From JAIPDZ01 sp034522175 (GTDB taxonomy: Bacteria > Desulfobacterota > DSM-4660 > Desulfatiglandales > Desulfatiglandaceae), in the NCBI GenBank assembly GCA_034522175.1, contig JAXHLQ010000001.1, positions 1,984,001 through 2,048,000 of the forward strand: DNA of 64,000 bases, written 5' to 3'. The translations under genes were made by a program, and so were the position numbers. Numbering within the stretch: position 1 is the first letter of the stretch; the number at the start of each line of letters is the position of its first letter. The notes beneath the pieces are model-generated. The model was not told the origin of the DNA, did not search any database, and saw nothing but the letters and a program-made list of their open reading frames with translations. This document shows positions 1 through 9,416 of the stretch, piece by piece.

Positions 1-1430
1 AATTGTTTCTGCTTTGATTTTATAGACCCGATGTCCTCGAGCGGGAACCATTGAAACGGGGTAAAAGGTTTAGGGACAAAGGCATTGACGCTGAGGATGA
101 TTTTACCGATGGTCCCCCGGGGCGTGGCGGATTTCACCATGTGATGTTTAATCCCTTTAATGAGATCGATCATCTCCTCGATATCGGTCTCCGTCTCAGT
201 GGGAAGACCAATGAGCAGATAGAGCCGGAGGCTGAACTGGCCGGTCTCTGCAATGGTCTGAACGGCTGAAAAGATCTGATCCCTTGTCAGCTGTTTATTG
301 ATGACCCGCCTTAGCCTCTCGGATCCGGCCTCCGGGGCAATCGCCACGGATCGCTGCCCGCTTTTTTTGAGATGATTGACGAGCGCCGGCGTCAAGGTAT
401 CGGCCCGCAGCGAGGAAACCGAAAAATCGTTTCCGTTGGCTACGATGGTGGCGGAAATCTCTTCAATGCCGGGGGTATCCGACACAGCCGCACTCAACAG
501 CCCCAGATGGGGGGACCTGGTGATCTGTCTTTGAATAGAGGCGGAGAGATGCCCCTTCTCGTGAAACCGGGGCGGGCGATACACGTAACCGGCTGCGCAG
601 AAACGGCAGCCGCGGCCACAACCCCTGCCCAGTTCAATGAGCACCCGCTCCCCGAATTCAGCGTTCGGGGTGGTGATGGCGGAGACGGAAACCCCTCTTT
701 CATGAAAGTCCTTCGAAGAGACGCGGGGGGGCCTTATGCGTTTCGGGGCCTGCGGCGATGTGGGCACAAACCGATTAAGCGTGCCGTCTTCATTGTACTG
801 CGCATGGTAAAAGGAAGGTACATAAACCCCGTCCACCTCCTTGAGCAAGGTGCTGAACACGGTCTCTTTATCTGCGCCATCAGACCTTGCCACTGAAAGC
901 ACATCGATGAGGGGGCCTAAGTTTTCCTCTGCCTCACCGAGAAGGAAGAAATCCATAAACGGAGAGAGCGGTTCAGGATTCATAAAGGTGGTGATCCCGC
1001 CGCCCATGACGAGGGGCCAGGGAGACACCCTTTCCTCCTGGAGCACGGGGATTTTTCCCATTTCAAGGATCGTCAGGAGATTGGGGTAGTCGTTTTCGAA
1101 AGAGAGAGAAAAGGCCACCAGGTCAAATTGATGGAGTGCTTTCTGGGATTCCAGAGAGCGTAGCGGTTTTCCTGTGCGAAGGTAGAGGGACATTTCTTCA
1201 CCCACGGGCAGGAAAAACCGCTCTGCAACGACATCGGATCGCTGATTCAAGAGGCCATAGACGATCTGGAATCCCAGATTGGTCATGCCCAGACGATAGG
1301 TGTTGGGGTAGGTCAGGGCGACACGCAGCCTGCCCCCCCAATCTTTGATGATCGTCCCCTGTTCCGCTGCCAGCATGGCGCGGTAAAGGGAAATAATATC
1401 ACCCGACACCGTCTGATGGGCCTCCAACAC
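1..1430 (-). CDS. Radical SAM protein (B12-binding/rSAM family), 3' end outside window
   Basis: Reading the minus strand from a GTG at 1430 gives about 476 codons open to the window edge. The protein has an N-terminal segment with RVALTYPNTYRLGMTNLGFQ and MGGGITTFMNPEPLSPF, as in the domain that precedes the radical SAM core of large B12-binding-type rSAM proteins. It then has the cluster motif in GRGCGRGCRFCAAGYVYRPP (CxxxCxxC) near residue 255, followed by APEAGSERLRRVINK and LIGLPTETETDIEEM, typical of the SAM barrel. Function is not assigned for this family. It begins just 18 bases after the ftsZ stop and is in the same frame, so it is probably the last gene of the division operon. The start is uncertain: GTG 1430 and TTG 1427 lack a good ribosome site, and the first ATG is at 1376. 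Confidence 0.85.
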   Translation of the reverse strand, partial: MLEAHQTVSGDIISLYRAMLAAEQGTIIKDWGGRLRVALTYPNTYRLGMTNLGFQIVYGLLNQRSDVVAERFFLPVGEEMSLYLRTGKPLRSLESQKALHQFDLVAFSLSFENDYPNLLTILEMGKIPVLQEERVSPWPLVMGGGITTFMNPEPLSPFMDFFLLGEAEENLGPLIDVLSVARSDGADKETVFSTLLKEVDGVYVPSFYHAQYNEDGTLNRFVPTSPQAPKRIRPPRVSSKDFHERGVSVSAITTPNAEFGERVLIELGRGCGRGCRFCAAGYVYRPPRFHEKGHLSASIQRQITRSPHLGLLSAAVSDTPGIEEISATIVANGNDFSVSSLRADTLTPALVNHLKKSGQRSVAIAPEAGSERLRRVINKQLTRDQIFSAVQTIAETGQFSLRLYLLIGLPTETETDIEEMIDLIKGIKHHMVKSATPRGTIGKIILSVNAFVPKPFTPFQWFPLEDIGSIKSKQKQ

Positions 1431-1448
1431 CCGAACCGCAGGGTGTCG

Positions 1449-2726
1449 TTAATCCGCTTTAACCCTGAGGAAGGTGGGATAATCCAGACTGTCCTTCATG
1501 CGAAGCTTGTCTAAGAGACTTCGCTTTCCCCGCTTAATGAACGATTCCTGTTCCGGTGCCGAAGCCTCTTCCTGTCTTCTCTGGAAGGTCGGCCTGTCCA
1601 GATTCATCCCGTTCATCCTGACGGTCCACTCCTCCTGGGCATCTTCAGGCGTCACTTCTCTCAACCGAACCACCTTGTCATGGTCTTGCGCGGGTCTGGC
1701 AGGCACATCATTGACCACTGACCTCAGGTATCCTCGCTCCTTTTCCTTAGCATCAATAGGGCCATCTATGCCGGTGGCAATGACGGTGATCTGAACCTCG
1801 TCCTCCAAATTGTCATCGAACACCATGCCCCAGAAGACATCCGCATCTGCATTGACTTCATTTTTGATATAGTTGGATGCCTCGTCCACTTCTTCCAGGG
1901 TCATATCGGATGGCCCTGTTATGTTCATGAGGAGACCTCTGGCCCCTTCGATGGAGATATCCTCCAACAGGGGGCTGTTAATGGCCCGCTGGGCCGCTTC
2001 CACAGCACGGTTTTCGCCGCCGGCCCGGCCCATGCCCATCAGTGCGCTGCCCATCTCTTCCATGACCTTTTTCACATCGGCGAAATCGAGGTTGATGAAC
2101 CCGTTGCTCATAATCAGATCGGATATCCCTTTTACGGCCTGCAGAAGCACCTCATCGGCTTTCTTAAAGAGGTCTTTGAAGGGCGTCGTCTTTTCACCCA
2201 GTGTCTTTAATCGCTCATTGGGAATCACAATCAGACTGTCCACTTCCTTCTTGAGGGCCTCGATGCCTGCCAGCGCCCGTTTCATCCTCTTTTTTCCCTC
2301 GAAATCGAAGGGCTTGGTGACCACCGCCACGGTCAGAGCGCCCTGTGCCTTACTTTCACGGGCTGCCACAGGCGAGGCCCCGGTACCGGTACCACCGCCC
2401 ATCCCGGCCGCAATGAATACCATGTCCGAATTCTCCAAGGCCCTCCGAATTTCAGTGATGCTCTCCTCTGCGGAAGTGCGTCCGATATCGGGATCGGCTC
2501 CCGCGCCCAGCCCCATGGTAACAGCCGGGCCCAACTGCATGCTATTGGAGCAGAGCGAACGGTCGATGTCCTGACAATCGGTATTCGCCACCACAAAGTC
2601 CACGCCTCTCAGATTTGCACTAATCATGTTGTTGATGGCATTTCCCCCGGCGCCGCCAACGCCGATCACCTTTATTCTGGCGTTGTAAGTGCTCCTTTCC
2701 ACCTCATCGACAAACTCAAATTTCAT
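1449..2726 (-). CDS. ftsZ: Cell division GTPase FtsZ
   Basis: A 425-residue FtsZ, the tubulin-like GTPase that forms the cytokinetic ring at midcell. The glycine-rich tubulin signature GGGTGTG is at about residue 109 (AAGMGGGTGTGASP). The N terminus has the nucleotide-binding GVGGAGGNAINNM, and the T7 synergy region is recognisable (NLDFADVKKVM). A variable linker follows residue 330, and the extreme C terminus DYPTFLRVKAD is the conserved peptide that binds FtsA. Length is slightly above the usual 380-400 because of the linker. It lies 22 bases after ftsA, as in the classical ftsQ-ftsA-ftsZ order. Identification is essentially certain. Confidence 0.98.
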   Translation of the reverse strand: MKFEFVDEVERSTYNARIKVIGVGGAGGNAINNMISANLRGVDFVVANTDCQDIDRSLCSNSMQLGPAVTMGLGAGADPDIGRTSAEESITEIRRALENSDMVFIAAGMGGGTGTGASPVAARESKAQGALTVAVVTKPFDFEGKKRMKRALAGIEALKKEVDSLIVIPNERLKTLGEKTTPFKDLFKKADEVLLQAVKGISDLIMSNGFINLDFADVKKVMEEMGSALMGMGRAGGENRAVEAAQRAINSPLLEDISIEGARGLLMNITGPSDMTLEEVDEASNYIKNEVNADADVFWGMVFDDNLEDEVQITVIATGIDGPIDAKEKERGYLRSVVNDVPARPAQDHDKVVRLREVTPEDAQEEWTVRMNGMNLDRPTFQRRQEEASAPEQESFIKRGKRSLLDKLRMKDSLDYPTFLRVKAD

Positions 2727-2748
2727 GGTGTCCCTCCTTTTGTTAAGA

Positions 2749-3972
2749 TTAAACGATATCCTTAAACCATCTTTTCATCCTTGCCATCACAAGGTGAAAG
2801 ATATTGCTGTCCCTTATTCTAAATTTTTTCTTCCGCTTGCTGGTCTTGGCCCCGTAAAGGATGAGACCCACGGCCGTGGCATACATGGGTTTATTCACCA
2901 GTTCCGTGAGTCCTGTGACGCCCTCCGGGTATCCCACGCGTGACGGTGCGCCGAATATCTGCTCCGCCAGTTCACTGACCCCCGGCAATTCGGCAGATCC
3001 GCCGGTAACCACCACACCGGAGCCTGCCACATCTTCATATTCTGATCGCAGAAGCTCGCCATAAATCAGGGAAAATATCTCCTCCACTCTCGGTTCCAAA
3101 ATCTCGCCCAGAATTTGACGGGACAGGGTCCTCGGTTTGCGCCCGCCCACGCCGGGGACTTCAATGGTTTCATCTTTTCCGATCATGGAAGAAAGCGCAC
3201 ACCCGTACTTGATCTTGATCTTTTCCGCCTCTAACTTGGGCGTGCGAAGCCCCACGGCAATGTCATAGGTCAGGTTATCTCCTCCGAGGGAGAGGACAGA
3301 GGTGTGCTTTATGGCGCCCCTGGAAAAAAGCGCCATATCGGTTGTCCCGCCACCGAAATCAATAAGCGCCGCACCGAGGTTGCGTTCTTCCTTGTTAAGA
3401 ACCGCTTCACTTGAGGCCAGGGATTCCAGCACGATGTCATACACATCCAATCCAGCCCGGTTTGCACATTTGATGATATTCTGTGCGGAGGTAACGGCCC
3501 CTGTTACAATATGAACTTTTGCTTCAAGCCGAACGCCTGACATTCCCAAAGGATCCATGATGCCGGCCTGGTCATCCACGATGAACTCCTGGACCAGGGT
3601 ATGGATGACTTCACGGTCCATGGGTATGGCCACGGCACTGGCCGCTTCAATCACATGCTGGATATCCTTCCTGGTCACCTCCTTTTCTTTAAGCGGTATG
3701 ACGCCGGGGGTGTTAAACCCCTTGATGTGTCCGCCGGCAATCCCGGCATATACGGAGCTGATCTCACAGCCGGCCATGGTCTCCGCCTCTTCCACAGCCT
3801 CCTTTATGGAATTGACGGTGTCTTCTATGTTGATGACCACCCCCTTTCTGAGACCTTCTGATGGATGACTGCCCATACCGATAATTTCAACCCCATCAGG
3901 CTGTATCTCGCCGACCACCGCACAGATCTTGGTCGTCCCGATGTCGAGCCCCACAATAATTTCCCCGGCCAT
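2749..3972 (-). CDS. ftsA: Cell division protein FtsA
   Basis: A 407-residue actin-fold ATPase that tethers FtsZ to the inner membrane and recruits later divisome proteins. The phosphate-1 motif IIVGLDIGTTKICAVVGE is at the N terminus. The 1C subdomain follows (residues about 80-165), with phosphate-2 LGAALIDFGGGTTDMALF near 205 and adenosine motif VVVTGGSAELPGV near 325. The C terminus ends in basic and hydrophobic residues (FHLVMARMKRWFKDIV), the expected amphipathic membrane-targeting helix. It sits between ftsQ and ftsZ with short gaps, so it is co-transcribed. Confidence 0.97.
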   Translation of the reverse strand: MAGEIIVGLDIGTTKICAVVGEIQPDGVEIIGMGSHPSEGLRKGVVINIEDTVNSIKEAVEEAETMAGCEISSVYAGIAGGHIKGFNTPGVIPLKEKEVTRKDIQHVIEAASAVAIPMDREVIHTLVQEFIVDDQAGIMDPLGMSGVRLEAKVHIVTGAVTSAQNIIKCANRAGLDVYDIVLESLASSEAVLNKEERNLGAALIDFGGGTTDMALFSRGAIKHTSVLSLGGDNLTYDIAVGLRTPKLEAEKIKIKYGCALSSMIGKDETIEVPGVGGRKPRTLSRQILGEILEPRVEEIFSLIYGELLRSEYEDVAGSGVVVTGGSAELPGVSELAEQIFGAPSRVGYPEGVTGLTELVNKPMYATAVGLILYGAKTSKRKKKFRIRDSNIFHLVMARMKRWFKDIV

Positions 3973-4021
3973 TTCCGCCTGACTCCTCTTTTCCTCTAAA
4001 GGGTTTCAGGTAATCGCTTCG

Positions 4022-4837
4022 TCATCCCGACTCGAACGAGACCACGGCCCCGTCCGTGTAATTCAGATCAATCCGGTTCACCCGGTCAATTTTTCCCGAG
4101 GTCTTAAGATGTGTTGTTAGACGCCGCAAACCCGCCAATTTCTCGGAAAAATTGCGCCCGTTACATCTGACCTCTGCATTCAGATGTCCGAAGTACAGTG
4201 ACATATCCTCATCTCCCCTGATGTTGACCTCAGAGAGGTTTTCAACGGACCAGGCCCCCCGCTCCGAGGAGAGTGTGTTCATGACATGCACAACCGTCTC
4301 CAGGCCTTTCCCGTCCGACGCCATGTCCTTTGAAATCCCGGTAATGACAGGAAAATCAACATCATCCGATGGGGACAGTTTTTTAAACGGTTCTCCCCAG
4401 GCGTTGATGTAGTACATGCCATCCGACATGAGGATTGCCACAGGCGCCTGACGTTGGATGTCGATGGTCAATGTATGAGGAAGCTGTCTTTGAAGTCTTG
4501 CGGATCGAATCCATGGATGAGCCTCAATCCGTTTCTTTAAATCCTTTAGATTAATCGCCAGCAAATTGGGCTCGGTGTTCAATCCGCACAGGGCCATTAG
4601 TTCCTTTTGGCGATGCGGGTCTACACCCGTTATCTGTACATGCTCCAGTGTGAGGTGAGGCGACTTCAGCAGGTAGTGGTAACCGGAGAGAAAAAAGAGG
4701 CTCAAAAACGTGACCGCGGCCAAGATGATGGTCACCTTCAAAATGCCCTGTCCCATTCGTCGAATGGTGATCCAAAACGAATCGCGCTTATGTGCTTTTT
4801 TTTGGACGGCCTTTTTTGTTTGCCTATGTCGCCTCAT
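4022..4837 (-). CDS. ftsQ: Cell division protein FtsQ/DivIB
   Basis: A 271-residue bitopic membrane protein. It has a basic cytoplasmic tail (RRHRQTKKAVQKKAHKR), a single transmembrane helix at about residues 35-55, and a POTRA domain beginning LTLEHVQITGVDPHRQKELMALCGL. The following beta domain contains the WIRSARLQRQLPHTLTIDIQRQAPVAI signature of FtsQ. It connects cytoplasmic and periplasmic divisome parts through FtsB and FtsL. The start overlaps the murB stop by four bases (ATGA), and ftsA lies about 50 bases downstream. Confidence 0.95.
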   Translation of the reverse strand: MRRHRQTKKAVQKKAHKRDSFWITIRRMGQGILKVTIILAAVTFLSLFFLSGYHYLLKSPHLTLEHVQITGVDPHRQKELMALCGLNTEPNLLAINLKDLKKRIEAHPWIRSARLQRQLPHTLTIDIQRQAPVAILMSDGMYYINAWGEPFKKLSPSDDVDFPVITGISKDMASDGKGLETVVHVMNTLSSERGAWSVENLSEVNIRGDEDMSLYFGHLNAEVRCNGRNFSEKLAGLRRLTTHLKTSGKIDRVNRIDLNYTDGAVVSFESG

Positions 4838-5751
4838 GCGACGTCCCCCACCACCTGAATTTCCGGTTCCAGTTGAATGCCCGAGCGGCGTTTGACCTCC
4901 TCTTGAATCAACCCCATGAGTTTGAGTATGTCAGCGGCCGTGGCATTCCCTTTATTGACAATGAAGTTGGCGTGCCGTTTTGACACGACGGCTCCAGCCA
5001 CCCGTCTTCCTTTCAGCCCGGCCGCTTCAATGAGTCTCCCTGCATAATCACTGGGCGGGTTTTTGAAGACAGATCCCGCACTGCGATAATCGAGGGGCTG
5101 ATGCTGTTTTCGCCACTTGAGGCAATCGGACATTTTTTTGGAAATCGCTGTTTTGGATGCCGCCGCCAATCGAACACTCACACTTGCGATAACGGACCCC
5201 CTTTCCAGTTCGAGACGGCGATAGGAAAATATCAATGCCTCCTTGTCTCTTTCAACGATCGACCCTTGAGGCGTGACGAGACGGATACCCTCTACCCAAT
5301 CGCACATTTCCCATCCGAAGGCCCCCGCATTCATGGCTGCCGCCCCCCCAATGCTCCCCGGTATCCCCGCCATAAACTCCAGTCCGGACAGCCCAAGATC
5401 GCGACAATGTATCAACAGATCTTTTATGGGCAGTCCCCCTCCGGCAATGAGCGTGTGGCTATCAGAGCGGTTCTGTTCAATGCCCGCCAGCGCACCGCTC
5501 AGATGGATGACCACGCCTCTGATGCCTGAATCCCTCACCAGGATGTTGCTCCCGTTACCGATCACGAAGTAGGGAATCCTTTCTCTCGACAAATAGGCGA
5601 TCATCTCTGAGAGCTCCGTCAGATCATGGGAATCGTAAAAGGCGTCGGCCGTGCCGCCCACATGAAAGGTGGTGTGGGGCTTCATCGAGGCATCGAAGGT
5701 CACCTGTTCCCCACCCAGTACCCGAAGCACCTGTTTTTGCGTTGTGTCCAT
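4834..5751 (-). CDS. murB: UDP-N-acetylenolpyruvoylglucosamine reductase MurB
   Basis: A 305-residue FAD enzyme that reduces UDP-GlcNAc-enolpyruvate to UDP-MurNAc with NADPH, the second committed step of peptidoglycan precursor synthesis. The FAD-binding fold contains GNGSNILVRD near residue 63 and the GGG..GLEFMAGIPGSIGGAAAMNAGA motif near 122. The catalytic serine region is YRSAGSVFKNPP near 224. The size and the lack of the extra Tyr-loop domain fit a type II MurB. It overlaps ftsQ by four bases and follows murC. Confidence 0.97.
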   Translation of the reverse strand: MDTTQKQVLRVLGGEQVTFDASMKPHTTFHVGGTADAFYDSHDLTELSEMIAYLSRERIPYFVIGNGSNILVRDSGIRGVVIHLSGALAGIEQNRSDSHTLIAGGGLPIKDLLIHCRDLGLSGLEFMAGIPGSIGGAAAMNAGAFGWEMCDWVEGIRLVTPQGSIVERDKEALIFSYRRLELERGSVIASVSVRLAAASKTAISKKMSDCLKWRKQHQPLDYRSAGSVFKNPPSDYAGRLIEAAGLKGRRVAGAVVSKRHANFIVNKGNATAADILKLMGLIQEEVKRRSGIQLEPEIQVVGDVA

Positions 5752-5792
5752 GATCGTTCATTCGATGCATAAATCCATGCGTCATGCTTCGG

Positions 5793-7186
5793 TTAAGCCC
5801 AAAGCGTTGCGCTCAGATCCTCGAAAACCCTGTCTCCTGTCTTGTGAATATCGCCAGCACCAAGCGTCATGATCACATCTCCTTTTCGGATTCGCGGCCG
5901 GAGTGCACTGAAAAGCGTTTTTTCATCTGGATAATAGATGACCTCCTTATGCCCGTGGGCCTTTATCCCCTGGCATAACCATTCTGCGCTGACGCCTTCA
6001 AGGGGCCTCTCTCCTGCCGGGTATATATCGCTGACCATGAGAATGTCCGCATCATTGAAGCTCATGACAAATCGATCAAACAGGTCCCTGGTCCGAGTGT
6101 ACCGGTGCGGCTGAAACAGGACAATCAGTCGCCTTTCGGGCCAGCACCCCTTGGCCGTACGAAGCGTCGCTGCAATTTCGGTGGGGTGATGCCCATAATC
6201 GTCAACGAGAAGGATCCCATTGACCTCCTCTTTGATCTGAAATCGCCTCAAGAGCCCACCCAGCGCCCTCAGGCCCGTTTTGATGGTTTCGATGTCCAGG
6301 TCCAGTTCCACACCCACAGCAACGGCTGCCAGGGCGTTTTGGACGTTGTGATCTCCGGGCATGCCCACCGTCATCCGCCCCAGCGAACGGCCTTGATATA
6401 AGGCCTCAAACCCTGTTCCCCCGGCTCTTTTTCCAAATCCAGGGCCCTCAGATCGGCCTGAGAACTCAACCCATAGGTCAGACACCTTTTTTTCAGTTGC
6501 GGCAGGATCCCCTGGATCGGCTCATTGTCGAGACATAAAATGGCGGTGCCGTAAAAAGGGATTTTGTTGACAAAATCGATGAAGGTGTTGCGCAGGACAT
6601 CCATGCTGCCGTAATGGTCCATATGCTCATGATCGATATTGGTGACCACAGCCATGGTGGGGGACAGCACCATGAAGGATCCATCGCTTTCATCGGCTTC
6701 AGCCAACAGGATATCTCCCTGCCCCATCTTGGCGTTCGATCCCCCCCAGATGTCCAACCGCCCGCCAATGACCACGGTCGGATCAAGTCCACCGGCCGTC
6801 AGTATTGAAGCGACCATGGATGTGGTGGTTGTCTTTCCATGAGCCCCCGCAATGGCGATGCCGTATTTGAGTCGCATCAGCTCTGCCAGCAATTCCGCCC
6901 TGGGAATAACCGGGACCTTTAACTCCGTGGCCCTGATGATTTCCGGATTATCCTGAGGCACGGCAGAAGAGTAAACCACCACATCAGCCCCTTTTATGTG
7001 TGCGGCAGAATGCCCTTTAAAGACGTTGCACCCCATATCCGACAGCCTGCGTATAACAGTGGTCTCTTTTAGATCCGAGCCGCTGACCCGGTAATCCAGG
7101 TTTGCAAGGAGTTCGGCCAGTCCGCTCATGCCGATCCCGCCAATGCCCACAAAGTGGATATGTTTTGCCTTGCCGAACTGGGTCAT
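5793..7186 (-). CDS. murC: UDP-N-acetylmuramate--L-alanine ligase MurC (single-base frameshift)
   Basis: MurC adds L-alanine to UDP-MurNAc in the cytoplasm. The N-terminal Rossmann domain (HIHFVGIGGIGMSGLAELL) and the ATP motif GAHGKTTTTSMVAS lie in one frame. The C-terminal ligase part, from FEALYQGRSLGRMTVGMPGDHNVQNALAA to the stop, lies in the next frame. The switch falls near the run of five C at 6418-6422 (G on the coding strand). Adding one base restores a 464-residue protein of normal length, so I read it as one gene with a missing base. The chosen ATG at 7186 overlaps the murG stop as ATGA; an upstream in-frame ATG at 7267 would lie inside murG. Confidence 0.93.
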
Positions 7187-8313
7187 GAGGTCCGGTCTCC
7201 TGCCATTTCCAACAGCTGGTCCACGATGTGTGAGGCGGCGTTTAAGTGACTCATTTTGTGTGCACATTCCGCCATCCGGGCCAGGGCTGTGGGATCATCC
7301 ATGTATTTCATCAGGATGTGAGCCAGTTTCTCACCCGTCAGCCCGTCCTGTAGGACCATTTCCGCTCCCCCGGCCTTGACGAAACTTGCGGCATTGATTT
7401 CCTGATGATGATGGGTTGCGAAGGGATAAGGGATCAGAATGGCTGGCGTTCCCATGGCCGCCAACTCAAAAAGGGTGGTGGCCCCCGCACGGCTGATGAC
7501 CATGTCGGCCTGACCATAAGCACCCGCCATATCATCGATAAAGGGAACCATTTTCCCGCTCAATCCCTTGCGCTTATACGCATCCCTCGCCCTTTCTTGA
7601 TCCTGTTGACCGGTTTGATGAAGCACGTTCACCGGTCTGTTTTCCTTTTTCAGTATTTCAAGCGCATCTATGAAAATCTCATTGATGGCTTTCGCCCCCT
7701 GGCTCCCGCCCACCACCAGCAGGGAGAACGGTTTGTCTCTTTCAGCCTTTGGGGCTTCTCTCGAAAAGAAGGCTTTTCGAACCGGGTTGCCGGTAAGAAT
7801 CGTTTTTTGTCTGTCGAAATGTTCCCGGCTTTCCTCGAGAGAGATGAATACCCGATTCGCGATTTTCCCCAGCAGGCGGTTCGTGAGCCCAGGGTACGCA
7901 TTTTGTTCGTGGATGGCTGTTGGGATTCCCAAAAGCCTGGAAACAAGACAAAAAGGACCTGACGAATAACCGCCTACACCAAGGACCACGTTGGGTTTAA
8001 ATGCGCCTATGGCAGCAAAAGACTGAAACAAGCTGTTGGGCAGTTTCACGAGCACTGCTATTCCCTTTCTGATACCGCGTCCGCTTATCCCTTCCACATC
8101 AATGGATCGTGTGCGATACCCGTAACGGGCCAGGATCCGGGCCTCCATGGGTCGTCGCCCGACGATGAAGAGGATTTCCACATGTGCCAGCCTGTCTTTT
8201 AGTTCCTCGGCAATGGCGATGCCCGGGAAGAGGTGACCCCCTGTCCCGCCACCGGCGATGACAACCCTGAGACCTTTGAATATGTTGTTTCCTGTCTGCC
8301 GGCTAAATGTCAT
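7183..8313 (-). CDS. murG: Undecaprenyl-PP-MurNAc-pentapeptide GlcNAc transferase MurG
   Basis: A 376-residue GT28 glycosyltransferase that converts lipid I to lipid II at the inner face of the membrane. The N-terminal glycine-rich loop VIAGGGTGGHLFPGIAIAEEL (residues 18-38) binds the lipid-linked acceptor. The second loop GVGGYSSGP is near 110. The donor-binding domain has LVVGGSQGAKAINE near 200 and the SRAGATTLFELAAMGTPAILIPYPFATHHHQ stretch near 275-305. The start overlaps the ftsW stop (TAATG) and the stop overlaps murC. Confidence 0.97.
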   Translation of the reverse strand: MTFSRQTGNNIFKGLRVVIAGGGTGGHLFPGIAIAEELKDRLAHVEILFIVGRRPMEARILARYGYRTRSIDVEGISGRGIRKGIAVLVKLPNSLFQSFAAIGAFKPNVVLGVGGYSSGPFCLVSRLLGIPTAIHEQNAYPGLTNRLLGKIANRVFISLEESREHFDRQKTILTGNPVRKAFFSREAPKAERDKPFSLLVVGGSQGAKAINEIFIDALEILKKENRPVNVLHQTGQQDQERARDAYKRKGLSGKMVPFIDDMAGAYGQADMVISRAGATTLFELAAMGTPAILIPYPFATHHHQEINAASFVKAGGAEMVLQDGLTGEKLAHILMKYMDDPTALARMAECAHKMSHLNAASHIVDQLLEMAGDRTS

Positions 8314-9416
8314 TATCGTCTCGACGACACATTCAGCAGCACCCCAATGCTGACCAATGTGATGATGAGCGATGATCCGCCATAACTGATCAAGGGGAGG
8401 GGTAACCCCTTTGTGGGGAGCAGGCCCACCACCACCCCCATGTTGATAATGACCTGGAGACCGATAAAACAGGTCAATCCCAGTGCCAGATAGCTGCTGT
8501 ACAAGTCCCTAGCGTTGAGGGCCACCTTTATTCCCCTCATGATCAACACACCAAAGAGGACGATGATGAAGGCAACGCCGATAAGGCCCAATTCTTCACC
8601 CACGATGGAGAGGGCAAAATCCGTATGGGGCTCGGGCAGATAAAAGAGTTTCTGTTTGCTGTTTCCCAGGCCCACCCCGAAAATTCCTCCCGAACCGAAG
8701 GCCAGAAATGAGTGTATGATGTGAAACCCAATCCCCTGAGGATCCGACCAGGGATCCATGAATGCCATCCAGCGGTTGAGCCTGTAGTCGGCCTGCAGCA
8801 CCAGCCAGGCAACAAACGGCAGAAAAAGGGCGGAAAGCGCCGCAAGCTGAAGCACCTTCACCCCACCCAGAAAGAGCATAATCATGAGCCAGGATCCGAT
8901 GATGACCCCCGTACCCAAATCCGGCTGGAGGAGGATGAGGCACACAAATGCCCCGGTTACCATCAGATGCGGCATAACACCCATGGTAAAAGACCCCATC
9001 TTGATTCCCTTTTTGGACATGGAATACGCCATATATATGGCAAGGCAAAGCTTTGCCAGTTCTGACGGCTGGAATGAGATACCGCCTAAATGCAACCATC
9101 GGCAAGCCCCCCCCACACTGCGCCCAAATCCGGGGATCATTATCAGCACCAAAAGACTCGCGCTGACGATCAGAAGCGGGTATGTCAATTTAGCGTAAAG
9201 GGTGCAGGGCACATAACGGGCTGCAATCATCAGAGCGATGCCGACCATGCAGAACAAGGCCTGTTTCTTGAGATAAAAATAGCTGTCTCCCATGCGGTGT
9301 TCAGCCAGGTTGGAGCTGGCACTGTAGACCACGAGAAGCCCCAGCGCGACCAATAAAACGGTCGGGATGAGAAGCATGAAATCGTATCCTGAATCAATTG
9401 GTTTCCTCTCAGCCAT
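8313..9416 (-). CDS. ftsW: Lipid II polymerase/flippase-family SEDS protein FtsW
   Basis: A SEDS-family polytopic membrane protein, the septal peptidoglycan glycosyltransferase partner of FtsI. About ten hydrophobic segments are visible. SEDS signatures include FQPSELAKLCLAIYMAYSMSKK, LLQPDLGTGVIIG, the loop ending HTDFALSIVGEELGLIG, and the C-terminal GLLPTKGLPLPLISYGGSSLI. I chose the ATG at 9416 (MAERKPIDSGYD), which overlaps the murD end by eight bases and gives about 367 residues. An ATG at 9449 would extend it further into murD. Its place between murD and murG is the standard dcw position. Confidence 0.96.
   Translation of the reverse strand: MAERKPIDSGYDFMLLIPTVLLVALGLLVVYSASSNLAEHRMGDSYFYLKKQALFCMVGIALMIAARYVPCTLYAKLTYPLLIVSASLLVLIMIPGFGRSVGGACRWLHLGGISFQPSELAKLCLAIYMAYSMSKKGIKMGSFTMGVMPHLMVTGAFVCLILLQPDLGTGVIIGSWLMIMLFLGGVKVLQLAALSALFLPFVAWLVLQADYRLNRWMAFMDPWSDPQGIGFHIIHSFLAFGSGGIFGVGLGNSKQKLFYLPEPHTDFALSIVGEELGLIGVAFIIVLFGVLIMRGIKVALNARDLYSSYLALGLTCFIGLQVIINMGVVVGLLPTKGLPLPLISYGGSSLIITLVSIGVLLNVSSRR

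Noticed and set aside
1873..2574. Long plus-strand frame inside ftsZ
   Set aside because: Antisense to a highly conserved part of ftsZ; low-complexity Ser/Ala/Pro composition typical of shadow frames.
6400..6430. Programmed -1 frameshifting in murC
   Set aside because: No canonical X-XXY-YYZ slippery heptamer in the zero frame, and the same kind of break occurs in a dozen unrelated genes, pointing to sequence error.
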